A stretch of DNA of 64,000 nucleotides from assembly GCF_022828475.1 (NCBI RefSeq), contig NZ_CP059557.1, positions 434,001 to 498,000 of the forward strand. Direction: 5' to 3'. Shown here piece after piece: positions 52,453-61,529 of the stretch; position 1 is the first letter of the stretch, and every line of letters starts with the position of its first letter. Under the pieces are notes generated by a model, which saw only the letters and a list, made by a program, of their open reading frames with translations, was not told where the DNA came from and ran no database searches. The position numbers and the translations under genes are program-made. The stretch comes from Saccharopolyspora gloriosae. Its GTDB lineage: Bacteria > Actinomycetota > Actinomycetes > Mycobacteriales > Pseudonocardiaceae.

Positions 52453-54039
52453 ATGGGTGAGCGCACGGTTCGGGACGTCACGAGGGAACTGCTGCGCGGG
52501 CTGGGACTGACCACCGTGTTCGGCAACCCCGGCACCACCGAGGTCCCCTTCCTCACCGACTGGCCGGACGACTTCCGCTACGTGCTGGGCCTGCAGGAGT
52601 CCGTGGTGGTCGCGATGGCCGACGGATACGCGCAGGCGCGGCGGTCCCCGGTGCTGGTGAACCTGCACTCGGCGGGCGGCGTCGGGCACGCGCTGGGCGC
52701 CGTGTTCACCGCCTACCGCAACCGCACTCCGATGATCGTCACCGCCGGGCAGCAGACCCGGACGCTGCTGTTCGACGAGCCGTTCCTCGGCGCGACGGAC
52801 GCGGCCACGTTCCCCAAGCCGTACGTGAAGTTCAGCTACGAACCGGTGAGCGCGGCCGACGTGCCCGCCGCGATCGCCCGCGCGCACCAGCTGGCCATGA
52901 CCCCGCCGCAGGGTCCGGTGTTCGTCTCGATCCCCGCCGACGATTGGGACCAGCCGGGCTTCGACGTCCCGCCACGTCCGGTCACTCCCGGTGCCGCGCC
53001 GGATCCGGACGCGATCGCGGAACTGGCGGCCGCGCTGGACGGCAGCGAACGCCCCGCGTTCGTGGTCGGCCCCGCCGTCGACCACGACGGGGTGGTGCCG
53101 GAGCTGGTCGAGCTGGCCGAACGCACCCGGGCCGCGGTGTGGGTGGCCCCGCTCTCGCCGCGCTGCTCGTTCCCCGAGGACCACCCGCGGTTCGCCGGAT
53201 TCCTGCAACCGGAGCGGCGCCTGCTGGCCGCCGACCTCGCCGCCCACGACCTCGTCGTGGTGTGGGGAGCGCCGGCGTTCACCTACCACGTGTATCGGGG
53301 CGAGGCGGAGGCCGAACTGCCGGAGATGTTCCTCGTGCACGACGACCCCGACGTCCTCGCCCGAGCCCGTCGGGGCAGGGGAGTGCTGGGCACCGTCGCG
53401 CACGCGGTCCGCGGTGTCGCCGAGTCCGTCGGCCCCGGTGCACCGGGACCGGCCGAACCCGCGTCCTCGGCCGGCCCGCCGCGCCCGGCGGCGAGCACGC
53501 CGTTGAGCGCCGCCTACGCGCTCGCCGAACTGCGCGCCGCGTGGCCCGCCGAGGCGGTGGTCGTGGAAGAGGCGCCGAGCCACCGCAACGACCTGCACGA
53601 CCACTTCCCGATCACCTCGCGGGACGGCGGCTTCTTCGCCTGCGCCTCGGGAGCGCTGGGCTACGGCATCGGCGCCGCGGTGGGGGCTGCGCTCGCGGAG
53701 CCGTCGCGCCCGGTGCTGGCGCTGCTCGGCGACGGCTCCAGCATGTACGGCTTCCAGGCCGTGTGGTCGGCGGTGCAGGAGCAGGCGCCGGTCACCTTCG
53801 CGATCTTGGACAACGCCCGCTACGCGGCGGTCGCGGTGCTCGGCGAGGCGGGCGGCGGGCGGAAGCTGCCCGGCGTCGAGCTGGGCGGCACGGACTTCGC
53901 CGCCCTCGCCCGCAGCCTCGGCTGCCCGGCGACCACGATCACCACCCCGGCGGAGCTGGCCGAAGCCCTGGCCGCCCGAGCGTCCGGTCCGCACCTGCTG
54001 CACATCAAGGTCGGCGCGGAACAACGCCACCTCTACTAG
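52453..54039 (+). CDS. Benzoylformate-decarboxylase-like TPP enzyme 1
   Basis: A 528-residue thiamine-diphosphate enzyme in the benzoylformate decarboxylase (MdlC) group. The three domains are in the normal order. Active-site residues of Pseudomonas BFD are kept: the TPP glutamate E49 in LQESVVVAMADGYA, H72 in LHSAGG, and H279 in FTYHVY (BFD H281). The BFD serine S26 is threonine here (FGNPGTTEVPF). The TPP/Mg motif starts at GDGSSMYG (426-433) and ends at ILDNARY. It should decarboxylate an aryl or branched 2-keto acid. A paralogue is at 56628. ATG 52453 follows GGGAAAGG. Confidence 0.85.
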   Translation: MGERTVRDVTRELLRGLGLTTVFGNPGTTEVPFLTDWPDDFRYVLGLQESVVVAMADGYAQARRSPVLVNLHSAGGVGHALGAVFTAYRNRTPMIVTAGQQTRTLLFDEPFLGATDAATFPKPYVKFSYEPVSAADVPAAIARAHQLAMTPPQGPVFVSIPADDWDQPGFDVPPRPVTPGAAPDPDAIAELAAALDGSERPAFVVGPAVDHDGVVPELVELAERTRAAVWVAPLSPRCSFPEDHPRFAGFLQPERRLLAADLAAHDLVVVWGAPAFTYHVYRGEAEAELPEMFLVHDDPDVLARARRGRGVLGTVAHAVRGVAESVGPGAPGPAEPASSAGPPRPAASTPLSAAYALAELRAAWPAEAVVVEEAPSHRNDLHDHFPITSRDGGFFACASGALGYGIGAAVGAALAEPSRPVLALLGDGSSMYGFQAVWSAVQEQAPVTFAILDNARYAAVAVLGEAGGGRKLPGVELGGTDFAALARSLGCPATTITTPAELAEALAARASGPHLLHIKVGAEQRHLY

Positions 54040-54067
54040 CCCCCGGCCCGCCCCGACCGAGGTCGAT

Positions 54068-54160
54068 GTCCCCTTCGTTCGGTCCTGCCGGTCAACGGGA
54101 ACGTTCACTTGGTGGTGCCGGTGGAGTGAATGCCCGGTCCTGTTGGGCGAAGGGCCATTG
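54068..54160. repeat. Compound hairpin repeat R7 after TPP enzyme 1
   Basis: CGTTCACT and AGTGAATG pair in the centre; CCCCTTCG on the left pairs with CGAAGGGC on the right; GGTCAA on the left matches TTGACC at the right end. Same type as R5 and R6. It lies between convergent genes and may serve as a bidirectional terminator. Confidence 0.6.
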
Positions 54161-54175
54161 ACCTGGTGCGGGTCG

Positions 54176-55189
54176 TCAGGGGCTTGCGGCGATCATGGTG
54201 CTGGCGTCGAGGGGCTCGTCGATGAAGGCGAACCGGTGCATCAGGTCCGAGACCCGCTGCATCTGGGTGCCGTCGGGAACCGCGCGGAAGGTGACCAGCG
54301 CCGTCTCGGCCGCGACCTCCGGGGAGATCCGGGCGATGTCCGGCAGCAGCGGCTCCACCGCCCGGCGATCCCTGGCCTCCAGCGTGGCGCGGGTGAGTCC
54401 GCGCTGGAACGCGGCGAGCGTGCGCGGGTTGTCCTGCACGAAACGTGCGGTGGCGCCGTAGCCGGACAGCGGCAGGCCGTCGGCGAGGCCGGTGGCCGCG
54501 TCGACGAGCGTCCGCGCGCTGCCCTCGCGGGTGGCGATGGTGATGAAGGGTTCCGTGAGCAGCGCCGCGTCGAGGCGCCGCTGCGCGAGGGCCGCGGGCA
54601 TGTTCGGGAACGAGATCGGCGTCGGGTGCACGCCGTCGACGGGCACGCCCGCCTCGTGCAGCGCCGATTTGACCAGCAGGTCGGACACGGTGCCGATGGC
54701 GCTGACGCCGACCACCCGGCCCGCCAGGTCGGCGGGGGCGCGGACCGGTGAATCGGGCGGAACCATGATCACGGCGGTGCCGGGTGCGGCCGCCCCGGCG
54801 TCGGCGACGATGCGCAGGTCGGCGGCGCCTCGGGACTGCGCGGTCAGCAGCGGCACGTAGCTGCTCAGCGCCACGTCGTACTCGCCGCTGATCAGGGAGG
54901 TGAGCGCGGCGCTGCCGTCGGTGGCCTTGACGATCTCCACCTGGAGGCCTTCGTGCTGGAAGTAGCCGCGGCGCACGGCCAGCGCCAGCGGCGCGTACTC
55001 GGTGGTCGGCAGCGTGCCGACCCGGATCACGGCCTTCTCCACGTGGTCGTTGCCGCCGGCGGCCCGGGAGCCGCCGAGCAGCCCGCAGCCGCTGGTGGCG
55101 AGGAACGCGGCCGAGCCCGCCGCGGCGAGCAGTCCGCGCCGGGACAGCGACCTGTCAGGTAACCGTCGAGGGGAGCGAGCAGCGGACAT
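54176..55189 (-). CDS. ABC transporter substrate-binding lipoprotein 1 (NMT1/TauA/SsuA type)
   Basis: A 337-residue lipoprotein. The signal has twin arginines (SLSRRGLLAAAG) and a lipobox ending SGC near residue 35, so it is exported folded or partly folded and lipid-anchored. The binding domain follows: GTLPTTEYAPLALAVRRGYF, GSAALTSLISGEYDVALSSY, GTAVIMVPPDSPVRAPADL and TEPFITIATREG, all features of the nitrate/sulfonate/pyrimidine-precursor (NMT1) group. It is paralogous to the protein at 55294. The ligand is unknown; the TPP enzymes alongside suggest a 2-keto acid or aromatic acid, but that is inference. Confidence 0.88.
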   Translation of the reverse strand: MSAARSPRRLPDRSLSRRGLLAAAGSAAFLATSGCGLLGGSRAAGGNDHVEKAVIRVGTLPTTEYAPLALAVRRGYFQHEGLQVEIVKATDGSAALTSLISGEYDVALSSYVPLLTAQSRGAADLRIVADAGAAAPGTAVIMVPPDSPVRAPADLAGRVVGVSAIGTVSDLLVKSALHEAGVPVDGVHPTPISFPNMPAALAQRRLDAALLTEPFITIATREGSARTLVDAATGLADGLPLSGYGATARFVQDNPRTLAAFQRGLTRATLEARDRRAVEPLLPDIARISPEVAAETALVTFRAVPDGTQMQRVSDLMHRFAFIDEPLDASTMIAASP

Positions 55190-55293
55190 GGCCGGGCCTC
55201 CTGGTCAGGGCGCAACACCGGTTGAGACAGCAGTTCGCCGGCGACCCGCCCCGGTCGCCGGCGACCCGGCTTCAGCTGTCTAGCGGCGCGCGA

Positions 55294-56346
55294 TCACGCG
55301 CCACCGGTCGGATTCTGCTCCAACGGGGGCGGTTCGACCAGCATCTGGGAGACATCGATCTGCTTGTCGATCTGCCCGAAGCGCTTCATCAGGTCCGCGA
55401 CCCGCTGCAACCGGGACGCGTCCATCGAGGTCGGGATCTTGCCGAGCTCCACGATCGGCGCGAGCTCCGGGGTGATCTTGGCGAATTGCGGGAGCAGCGG
55501 GGTGACTTCGGCGCGGTTCTGCCCGGTCACCTGGGCGCGCTGCACGGCCCGCTGGAAAGCCTTCAGCGTCTGCGGGTTCTCCTCGGCGAACTTCGAGGTC
55601 GTCATGGCGCCTGCCACCGGGAAGTCCGCGGTGCCGCCGGAGAACGCGTCCATGATCGAGACGGCGCCTGCGTTCTTGGCGGCCTGGGTGATGAACGGTT
55701 CGGTCATCACCGCCGCGTCGATCTGGCCGTTCTGCAGCGCGGGCAGCATGTCGGGGAAGCCGAAGCGCACGAACTGGTCGTCGGAGACGTCGATGCCCCG
55801 GTCCTGCAGCGCGGCCTTGGTGCCGATGTCGGTGATGGCGCCGGGCGCGCTGTAGGCGATCTTGGCGTTGGCCAGGTCTTCCGGCTTCTTGATCTTGGAG
55901 CCGGGCAGCACCATGATGTTCATGGTGTTCGGCACCGAGATCATCATCTCGCTGATGATCTTGAGGTCGGCCGCGCCGGTGGCCTGCGCCTTGATCGGCG
56001 CCGTGTAGCTGCCGAGGCTCACGTCGTTCTGGCCCGAGATCAGCGAGGTCAGCGCCGCCGGGCCATCGGAGACCGGCTGCACCTTGACGGTGAGGCCCTC
56101 GTCCGCGAAGTAGCCCTTGGCCTGCGCCACCGCGATCGGAGCCTGGGACAGCGCGGGCAGCGAGCCCACGACTACCGTGTCCTTCTCCGGGCCCTTGCCG
56201 CCACTGGTATCGCCGCCCGCTCCGTCGGAGCCGCTGAGCAGCCCGCAGCCGCTCAACGCGAAAGTCGTGATGCCGATCGTGGCGATGGACAGCAGTGCGC
56301 GGGTAGCGCGGTGCCGTGTTCCACGTGGGGCCGGTCTGCTCGGCAT
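55294..56346 (-). CDS. ABC transporter substrate-binding lipoprotein 2 (NMT1/TauA/SsuA type)
   Basis: A 350-residue lipoprotein with a basic N-terminus, hydrophobic signal and lipobox LSGC (cysteine near residue 34). Binding-domain blocks match those of the neighbour: GSLPALSQAPIAVAQAKGYF, GPAALTSLISGQNDVSLGSY, MNIMVLPGSKIKKPEDLANA, TEPFITQAAKN. It ends in a Pro-rich tail. The two genes are tandem, 104 bases apart. The ATG at 56346 follows GAGGAGG. It is divergent from TPP enzyme 2, mirroring the convergent pair of TPP enzyme 1 and binding protein 1. Confidence 0.88.
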   Translation of the reverse strand: MPSRPAPRGTRHRATRALLSIATIGITTFALSGCGLLSGSDGAGGDTSGGKGPEKDTVVVGSLPALSQAPIAVAQAKGYFADEGLTVKVQPVSDGPAALTSLISGQNDVSLGSYTAPIKAQATGAADLKIISEMMISVPNTMNIMVLPGSKIKKPEDLANAKIAYSAPGAITDIGTKAALQDRGIDVSDDQFVRFGFPDMLPALQNGQIDAAVMTEPFITQAAKNAGAVSIMDAFSGGTADFPVAGAMTTSKFAEENPQTLKAFQRAVQRAQVTGQNRAEVTPLLPQFAKITPELAPIVELGKIPTSMDASRLQRVADLMKRFGQIDKQIDVSQMLVEPPPLEQNPTGGA

Positions 56347-56627
56347 GCGGGGGTGCCTCCTCGGGCGAGCGGTGCGTAAGGGGAAACGAAGGTGCCGAGC
56401 GGGGTGGCGCCGGAAGCCCACGTCTGGCCTGCTTAACAGGCTGCAATAGGATTGGAATCGCACTTACCCGAGCGTGTCAAGGTGATCTAGTTCCCGGTGA
56501 CGAAGGGTAATTGCATAGGGGCTGGGTGTAGCTCCACGTCGTTCGGCGGTCCTTTTTTCTCGCATTTGTAGGGAAATGTGTGAATGTGCGGCCCCTGCTG
56601 AGGAGAATGTTGATGGAGGCTTCTGGT

Positions 56628-58211
56628 ATGCCGACCGTGCGCGACATCACGCGCGGCCTCATGCGCGATCTCGGGTTGACGACCGTCTTCGGCAACCCGG
56701 GCACCACCGAGGTCCCGTTCCTGGATCAATGGCCCGACGACTTCCGCTACGTGCTCGGGCTGCAGGAGTCCGTCGTGACCTCCATGGCCGACGGGTACGC
56801 CCAGCAGACCGGGAACGCGGTGCTGGTCAACCTGCACTCCGCGGGCGGAGTCGGGCACGCGCTCGGGGCGGTGTTCGGCGCCTACCGCAACCGCACGCCG
56901 ATGATCGTGCTCGCCGGTCAGCAGGACCGCAGGCTGCTGCCGCACGACCCGTTCCTCGGCGCGACCGAGGCCGCCCAGTTCCCCAAGCCGTACGTGAAGT
57001 GGTCGCTGGAACCGGCTCGTGCCGCGGACGTTCCGCTGGCGCTGATCAGGGCCTATCAACTGGCCATGCAGGGGCCGCGCGGCCCGGTGTTCCTGTCCGT
57101 CCCGGCCGACGACTGGGATCAGCCGGGTGAGCCGGTCGCCGCACCGGCGCCCGTCGCGACGCCCGCCGCGGACCCGGCGGTGATCACCGAGCTCGCCGCC
57201 GAACTGCGCGACTGCGAGCGCCCCGCCTTCGTCGTCGGACCGGCCGTGATCGAGGCGGGCGCCGTCGCCGAGCTGGTGGACCTCGCCGAGCGCACCGGCG
57301 CCGCGGTGTGGATCTCGCCGATGGTCTCGCGGTCCTCGTTCCCGGAGACCCACCCGCAGTTCGCCGGGTTCCTGCAGCCCGCGGAACCGGCGGTGGCCGC
57401 CGCGCTGCGGGACCACGACCTGGTCACGGTGTTCGGGGCGCCCGCGTTCACCTACCACGTGCACCGCGGCGAACCGGAGAATCGCAGGCCGCAGGGCTTC
57501 GTGATCAGCGACGATCCGGAGATCCTCGCGCGCACCCGGCACCCCCTGCGGGGCGTGCACGCGGGCCTCGCCCCGGCGCTGCGCCAGCTGCTGGCCGAGG
57601 TGGCGCCGTCGGATCGGCCCGCCGCGCAGGCCTGGTCACGACCGGAGCTGCCGCCGATGAGCACCCCGCCGCAGGCCGATCACGTGATCAGCCTGGTGCA
57701 CGAGCTGCTGCCCGCGGACGCCGTTGTGGTCACCGAGGCGCCGACGCACAAGCAGACGATCCAGCGGCACCTGCCGTTCCACTCGCCTGACCAGGACTTC
57801 CACGCCGGGGCCAGCGGTTCGCTGGGCTACGGGATCTCCGCGCTGGTCGGCTCGGCGCTGGCCGCCCCGTCCCGTCCGGTGCTGGGCATCATCGGCGACG
57901 GCGCCAGCATGTACGGCATCCAGGCGCTGTGGACGGCCGCTCAGGAGCACGCTTCGTTGACGATGTTGGTGCTGGACAACGAGGAGTATGCGGCGGTCCG
58001 GGTGCTCGGTGAGGTCGGTTCCGACGGCAAGATGCCCGGTGTGGCGCTCGGCGGCATCGACTTCGTCGCGGTCGCGAGCGGATTGGGCTGCTCGGCACGC
58101 CGGGTGGACGATCTGGCGGAGCTGGACCGGGAGCTGCGCTCGGCGCTGGCCGAACCGGGGCCGACCGTGCTGCACGTCCCGGTCGCGCCCAGCGCCCGGA
58201 AACTGTACTGA
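56628..58211 (+). CDS. Benzoylformate-decarboxylase-like TPP enzyme 2
   Basis: A 527-residue paralogue of the enzyme at 52453, alike along the whole length. The start at 56628 gives E47 (LQESVVTSMADGYA) and H70 (LHSAGG), exactly the numbers of Pseudomonas BFD, which supports this start; H277 in FTYHVH is the BFD H281 equivalent. The TPP/Mg motif is GDGASMYG and ends VLDNEEY. As in paralogue 1, BFD S26 is threonine. SD GGAGG at 56615-56619; an ATG at 56613 (SD AGGAG) is the alternative. The 280-base divergent region before it is A/T-richer and has no palindrome I trust. Confidence 0.85.
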   Translation: MPTVRDITRGLMRDLGLTTVFGNPGTTEVPFLDQWPDDFRYVLGLQESVVTSMADGYAQQTGNAVLVNLHSAGGVGHALGAVFGAYRNRTPMIVLAGQQDRRLLPHDPFLGATEAAQFPKPYVKWSLEPARAADVPLALIRAYQLAMQGPRGPVFLSVPADDWDQPGEPVAAPAPVATPAADPAVITELAAELRDCERPAFVVGPAVIEAGAVAELVDLAERTGAAVWISPMVSRSSFPETHPQFAGFLQPAEPAVAAALRDHDLVTVFGAPAFTYHVHRGEPENRRPQGFVISDDPEILARTRHPLRGVHAGLAPALRQLLAEVAPSDRPAAQAWSRPELPPMSTPPQADHVISLVHELLPADAVVVTEAPTHKQTIQRHLPFHSPDQDFHAGASGSLGYGISALVGSALAAPSRPVLGIIGDGASMYGIQALWTAAQEHASLTMLVLDNEEYAAVRVLGEVGSDGKMPGVALGGIDFVAVASGLGCSARRVDDLAELDRELRSALAEPGPTVLHVPVAPSARKLY

Positions 58212-58244
58212 GATCGAATTCCCTGATTCGCGGAGTATCCCTTG

Positions 58245-58326
58245 CGAATGTTCTCGACATCCGAGCGAAGTGGTGATTCTGGGATTTTCACCAGTCTTTT
58301 CATGATTCGCCCGGATGTCGCATTCG
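58245..58326. terminator. Long interrupted hairpin between TPP enzyme 2 and the ABC ATPase
   Basis: CGACATCCG (58255-58263) pairs with CGGATGTCG (58312-58320), and CGAATG (58245-58250) with CATTCG (58321-58326) just outside, leaving a TTCT bulge and a 48-base loop with a T-rich stretch. It stands between convergent genes. Confidence 0.5.
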
Positions 58327-58471
58327 GAGAGTAATCGCTACTACTCGGTAAGTCCGTGGATCCGGACTGCTGAATGGCGTCGCGGCCCGAAAGCGGGTGC
58401 GCCAATGGGCACACGCCGAAGTGGTGCACCCGCCGCAATCCGATCAGATGAACGGCGGGCGCCGGTTCGGT

Positions 58472-59263
58472 TCACCCCGAGGCGGCCACGTGCGGGTCGG
58501 CCGTGGGCGAGTGCAGCAGCCGCGCCACGTGGCTGCGCAGCCGCACGAACTCGGCGGAGGCACGGGTGGCGATCTGGTCGCGCTGCCCGCCCAGCGCCAC
58601 GTCCAGCTCGGCCACGACCGTCGCGGGCGACTTGGACAGCACCAGCACCCGGTCGCCCAGGTAGATGCTCTCGTCGATGTCGTGGGTGACCAGCAGGATC
58701 GTGCTGCCGTACTCCTCGCGCACCGACAGCAGCAGGTCCTCCAGCTCGAACCGGGTCTGCGCGTCGACGGAGGCGAACGGCTCGTCCATCAGCAGCAGCG
58801 CGGGCCGGGTGGCCAGCGCGCGGGCGATCGCCACGCGCTGCTGCATGCCGCCGGAGAGCTGCCACGGGTACTTCTTCGCCGCGTCCGACAGGCCCACCCA
58901 GGCCAGCGCCTCCTCGGCGCGTTCCCGGCGGTTCACCGAGCGCGTGCGCAGCGGGAACTCCACGTTGCCGCGCACCGTCATCCACGGGAACAGCGAACGG
59001 CCGTAGTCCTGGAACACGACGGCGAGGTCCTCGGGCACTCCGTCGATCTCGGAGCCGTGCAGCGCGATGCGCCCGGAACTGGGCCGCTGCAGGCCGCCGA
59101 CCAGTCGCAGCAGCGTCGACTTGCCGCAGCCGGACGGGCCGACGATGCAAGTGAGCTCGCCGGTGCGCACCGTGAAGCCCAACTCCTCGATGGCGACGTG
59201 CCGCTGCTTTCCGGGGTAGGTGTGACCGAGCCCGGTCACTTCCAGCATGGTGCTCACGGTCAT
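58472..59263 (-). CDS. ABC transporter ATPase (SsuB/TauB type)
   Basis: A 263-residue nucleotide-binding subunit: Walker A GPSGCGKST (about residues 40-48), Q-loop VVFQDYGRSLFPW, signature LSGGMQQRVAIARAL (about 136-150), Walker B LLLMDEPFASVDA, and the H-loop VTHDIDES. It belongs with importers of nitrate, sulfonate, taurine or HMP type. ATG 59263 shares ATGA with the stop of permease 2, so it is translationally coupled. It should serve both permeases and one or both binding lipoproteins. Confidence 0.92.
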   Translation of the reverse strand: MTVSTMLEVTGLGHTYPGKQRHVAIEELGFTVRTGELTCIVGPSGCGKSTLLRLVGGLQRPSSGRIALHGSEIDGVPEDLAVVFQDYGRSLFPWMTVRGNVEFPLRTRSVNRRERAEEALAWVGLSDAAKKYPWQLSGGMQQRVAIARALATRPALLLMDEPFASVDAQTRFELEDLLLSVREEYGSTILLVTHDIDESIYLGDRVLVLSKSPATVVAELDVALGGQRDQIATRASAEFVRLRSHVARLLHSPTADPHVAASG

Positions 59264-60078
59264 CCTTTCGCTTGGGCGGGCTGGTCGGAGGCTTGCTGCC
59301 AGCTCAGCGCGCGCCGCTGCACCGCGAGCAGGCCCGTGTTGAGCAGATAGCCGAGCAGCGCCAGCAGCACGATCCCGGCCCACAGGTCGGGGAACTCGAA
59401 CTGCTGCTGCGCGTAGATCAGCTGGAAACCGAGACCGGTGCTGGCACCGACCATCTCGGACACCACCATCAGGATCAGCGCCTGCGAGAGGCTGACCCGC
59501 AGCCCGGCGAAGATCTTCGGGGCGGCGGCGGGCAGCACGATCCGCGTCCACCAGTCCCAGCGTCCGATGCCGAACGCCAGCGCGGTGTGCTGCTTTACGC
59601 CGTCCACCGAGGCCGCGCCGTCGGCGGTGTTGAGCACGACGGTGAACACGGTGCCGAAGATGATCGTCGCCAGCTGCATGGGCGTGCCCAGGCTGAACAG
59701 CACGAGGAACAGCGGCACCAGCGCCGGCGTCGGCAGCGAGCGGCAGAAGTCCAGCAGCGGCCCCACGTACTCGGTGGCCTTGCGGGAGCGGCCGAGCGCG
59801 ATGCCGACGACCACGCCGATCACGCCGGAGATCAGCCAGCCGCCGAACAGCCTGCCCAGGCTCGGCAGCACGTCGCGGAACACGGCGTCGGTCAGCCACA
59901 GCTGGGAGGCGGGTCCGGTCAGCCAGATCTCCCACGCGTGCGCCACGATCCGCGTCGGCGGCAGGAAGTAGACGTTCGCCGCGAGGCGGGTGGCGAGCTC
60001 CCAGAGCGCCACCGCGACCAGCAGCAGGCCCCACTTGACCAGGAAGTTCCGGATGTTCGAGACGATCCGATGCGTCAT
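59260..60078 (-). CDS. ABC transporter permease 2 (SsuC/TauC type)
   Basis: A 272-residue permease with about six helices. The cytoplasmic EAA loop that docks on the ATPase is recognisable in DGVKQHTALAFGIGRWDWWT followed by LPAAAPKIFAGLRVSLSQA. The permease overlaps permease 1 by one base (TGATG) and the ATPase by four, so the three genes form one operon. Two different permease genes suggest a heterodimeric channel. Confidence 0.9.
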   Translation of the reverse strand: MTHRIVSNIRNFLVKWGLLLVAVALWELATRLAANVYFLPPTRIVAHAWEIWLTGPASQLWLTDAVFRDVLPSLGRLFGGWLISGVIGVVVGIALGRSRKATEYVGPLLDFCRSLPTPALVPLFLVLFSLGTPMQLATIIFGTVFTVVLNTADGAASVDGVKQHTALAFGIGRWDWWTRIVLPAAAPKIFAGLRVSLSQALILMVVSEMVGASTGLGFQLIYAQQQFEFPDLWAGIVLLALLGYLLNTGLLAVQRRALSWQQASDQPAQAKG

Positions 60079-60845
60079 CACGGTTCCTCCCGGCTCTCGG
60101 TCCAGCCGAACAGCTTGCGTTGCGCCTGCTGCAGCCCGGAGTTGATCAGGTATCCGATGGCGCCGACGATGACGGTGCCCGCGAGCACCAGGTCCATCTG
60201 CCCGCCGCCGCTGCTGGCTTCGAGGATGAAGGTGCCGACGCCGCGCGCCCCGCCCGCGATGAGCTCCACGACGACCACGACGACCAGGGCGATCGAGGCC
60301 GAGATGCGGATGCCGGTGGCGATGAACGGCGCGGCGTGCGGCAGCGCGACGGTGAACATGGTGCGCACCTTGCCGAAGCCGAAGGACCGCGCGATGTCGG
60401 TGTAGAGCGGATCCATCTCGTCCAGCGCGTACATGGTGTTGAACAGGATCGGCCACAGCGCCGCGTAGGTGGCCAGCGCGATCTTGGTCTCGGGTCCGGA
60501 GCCGAGCAGCAGCATCAGCAGCGGCAGCAGCGCGACCGCGGGCAGCGGGCGCAGGAACTCCACCACGGTGAGGCCGGCGATCCGGGCGGGGCGGACGCTG
60601 CCCAGCAGCAGGCCCAGCGGGATCGCGATCAGCGCGGCGAGCCCGAGCGCGATGAGGAAGGTCAGGATGGTCGCGACGGTGTCCAGCGCGAACTCCGCGT
60701 CGGCACCGAGCAGTTCGACGATGCGCGGTCCCACCGTGGAGGGCGGCGGGATGAAGCGGGCGTCGAGGACGCCGATCGCGCAGCAGAGTTCCCACAGCAC
60801 CAGCAGGCCGGCCAGTCCGGCCAGGCCGCGAGCGAGTCGGGCCAC
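60078..60845 (-). CDS. ABC transporter permease 1 (SsuC/TauC type)
   Basis: A 255-residue permease, first gene of the operon, with about six helices and an EAA-type loop near YTDIARSFGFGKVRTMFTVALPHAAP (residues about 150-175; written in two parts DIARSFGFGKVRTMF and VALPHAAPFI). It is distantly related to permease 2. The GTG at 60845 follows GGAG seven bases away. Binding protein and enzyme genes lie 2.3-8 kb away across the cluster, in separate transcripts. Confidence 0.9.
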   Translation of the reverse strand: MARLARGLAGLAGLLVLWELCCAIGVLDARFIPPPSTVGPRIVELLGADAEFALDTVATILTFLIALGLAALIAIPLGLLLGSVRPARIAGLTVVEFLRPLPAVALLPLLMLLLGSGPETKIALATYAALWPILFNTMYALDEMDPLYTDIARSFGFGKVRTMFTVALPHAAPFIATGIRISASIALVVVVVVELIAGGARGVGTFILEASSGGGQMDLVLAGTVIVGAIGYLINSGLQQAQRKLFGWTESREEP

Positions 60846-61529
60846 CGGTCAGCTCCTTTCCGGCGGTGCGGAGGGATCGCGGCGGGGGCGGGTGTCGCTG
60901 TCTGCGGCGGTGCGCATCCTGGCTGTGTCTCCTCGCTGAACGGCGTGGATGTCCCGGTGTCGCCGGGTCTGGCCGAGCGCCTCCGGGAGCCGGTCGGCAG
61001 GTGGCCGCACGGCCTGCTGCGAACGGCCCACGGACGGATCATCGCCGCTGGTGGAGAGGATGATGATCACCCAGGCGACGGTGTCGACGGGCTCGGCTCT
61101 AAGGTGCTCTCAGTGCTTGTCGAACGGCGGTCGTCATCGACCGGAGCTCGCGCAGCCGCAGAGCCGGTCGTGAGCCTAGGTGATAGCCCGAACGGGTGGT
61201 AGGTCGGGCGTTTCGGATACCTGGAACGCCCGGCGGGCACGGTGAGTGACGGGCTAGGTCAAGACTGGTGATGCTCCTCTTTGGAGTGAAGGAAGCGCCA
61301 GGTACGTTACCTTCCGTGTCCTTACCCACTTCCCCGTCGGCGGTCGTCGCAAGTACCCTGTGCTGCGCTGGAACGCGAGGCGTGCCGGTACCGTCACATC
61401 GGGTGCCAGCCCGCCTTCCGTGTCGAGATTCGACCCGCTGAGCTGCGGGTTCGATCCTGAGCGCGGTGCAAGTGTAGATTTTTCGTGAGCGGTGCGAGCC
61501 TCCGCTGCTGTCGGAAGAGGAAGCCTGGA
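60846..61529. other. 680-base divergent intergenic region
   Basis: It separates the ABC operon from the sensor-kinase gene. Open frames here are short, in biased composition, and without an SD; I see no gene. GGTACGTTACC at 61301-61311 is a small palindrome of uncertain meaning. The promoters of both flanking operons should be here. Confidence 0.45.

Noticed and set aside
56347..56627. Guanidine (ykkC) riboswitch before the TPP enzyme / TauA-type genes
   Set aside because: Such transporters are sometimes ykkC-controlled, but the conserved ykkC blocks are not found here.
60949..61202. Short frames in the gap before the sensor kinase
   Set aside because: No SD, biased composition and no likeness to any family I know.
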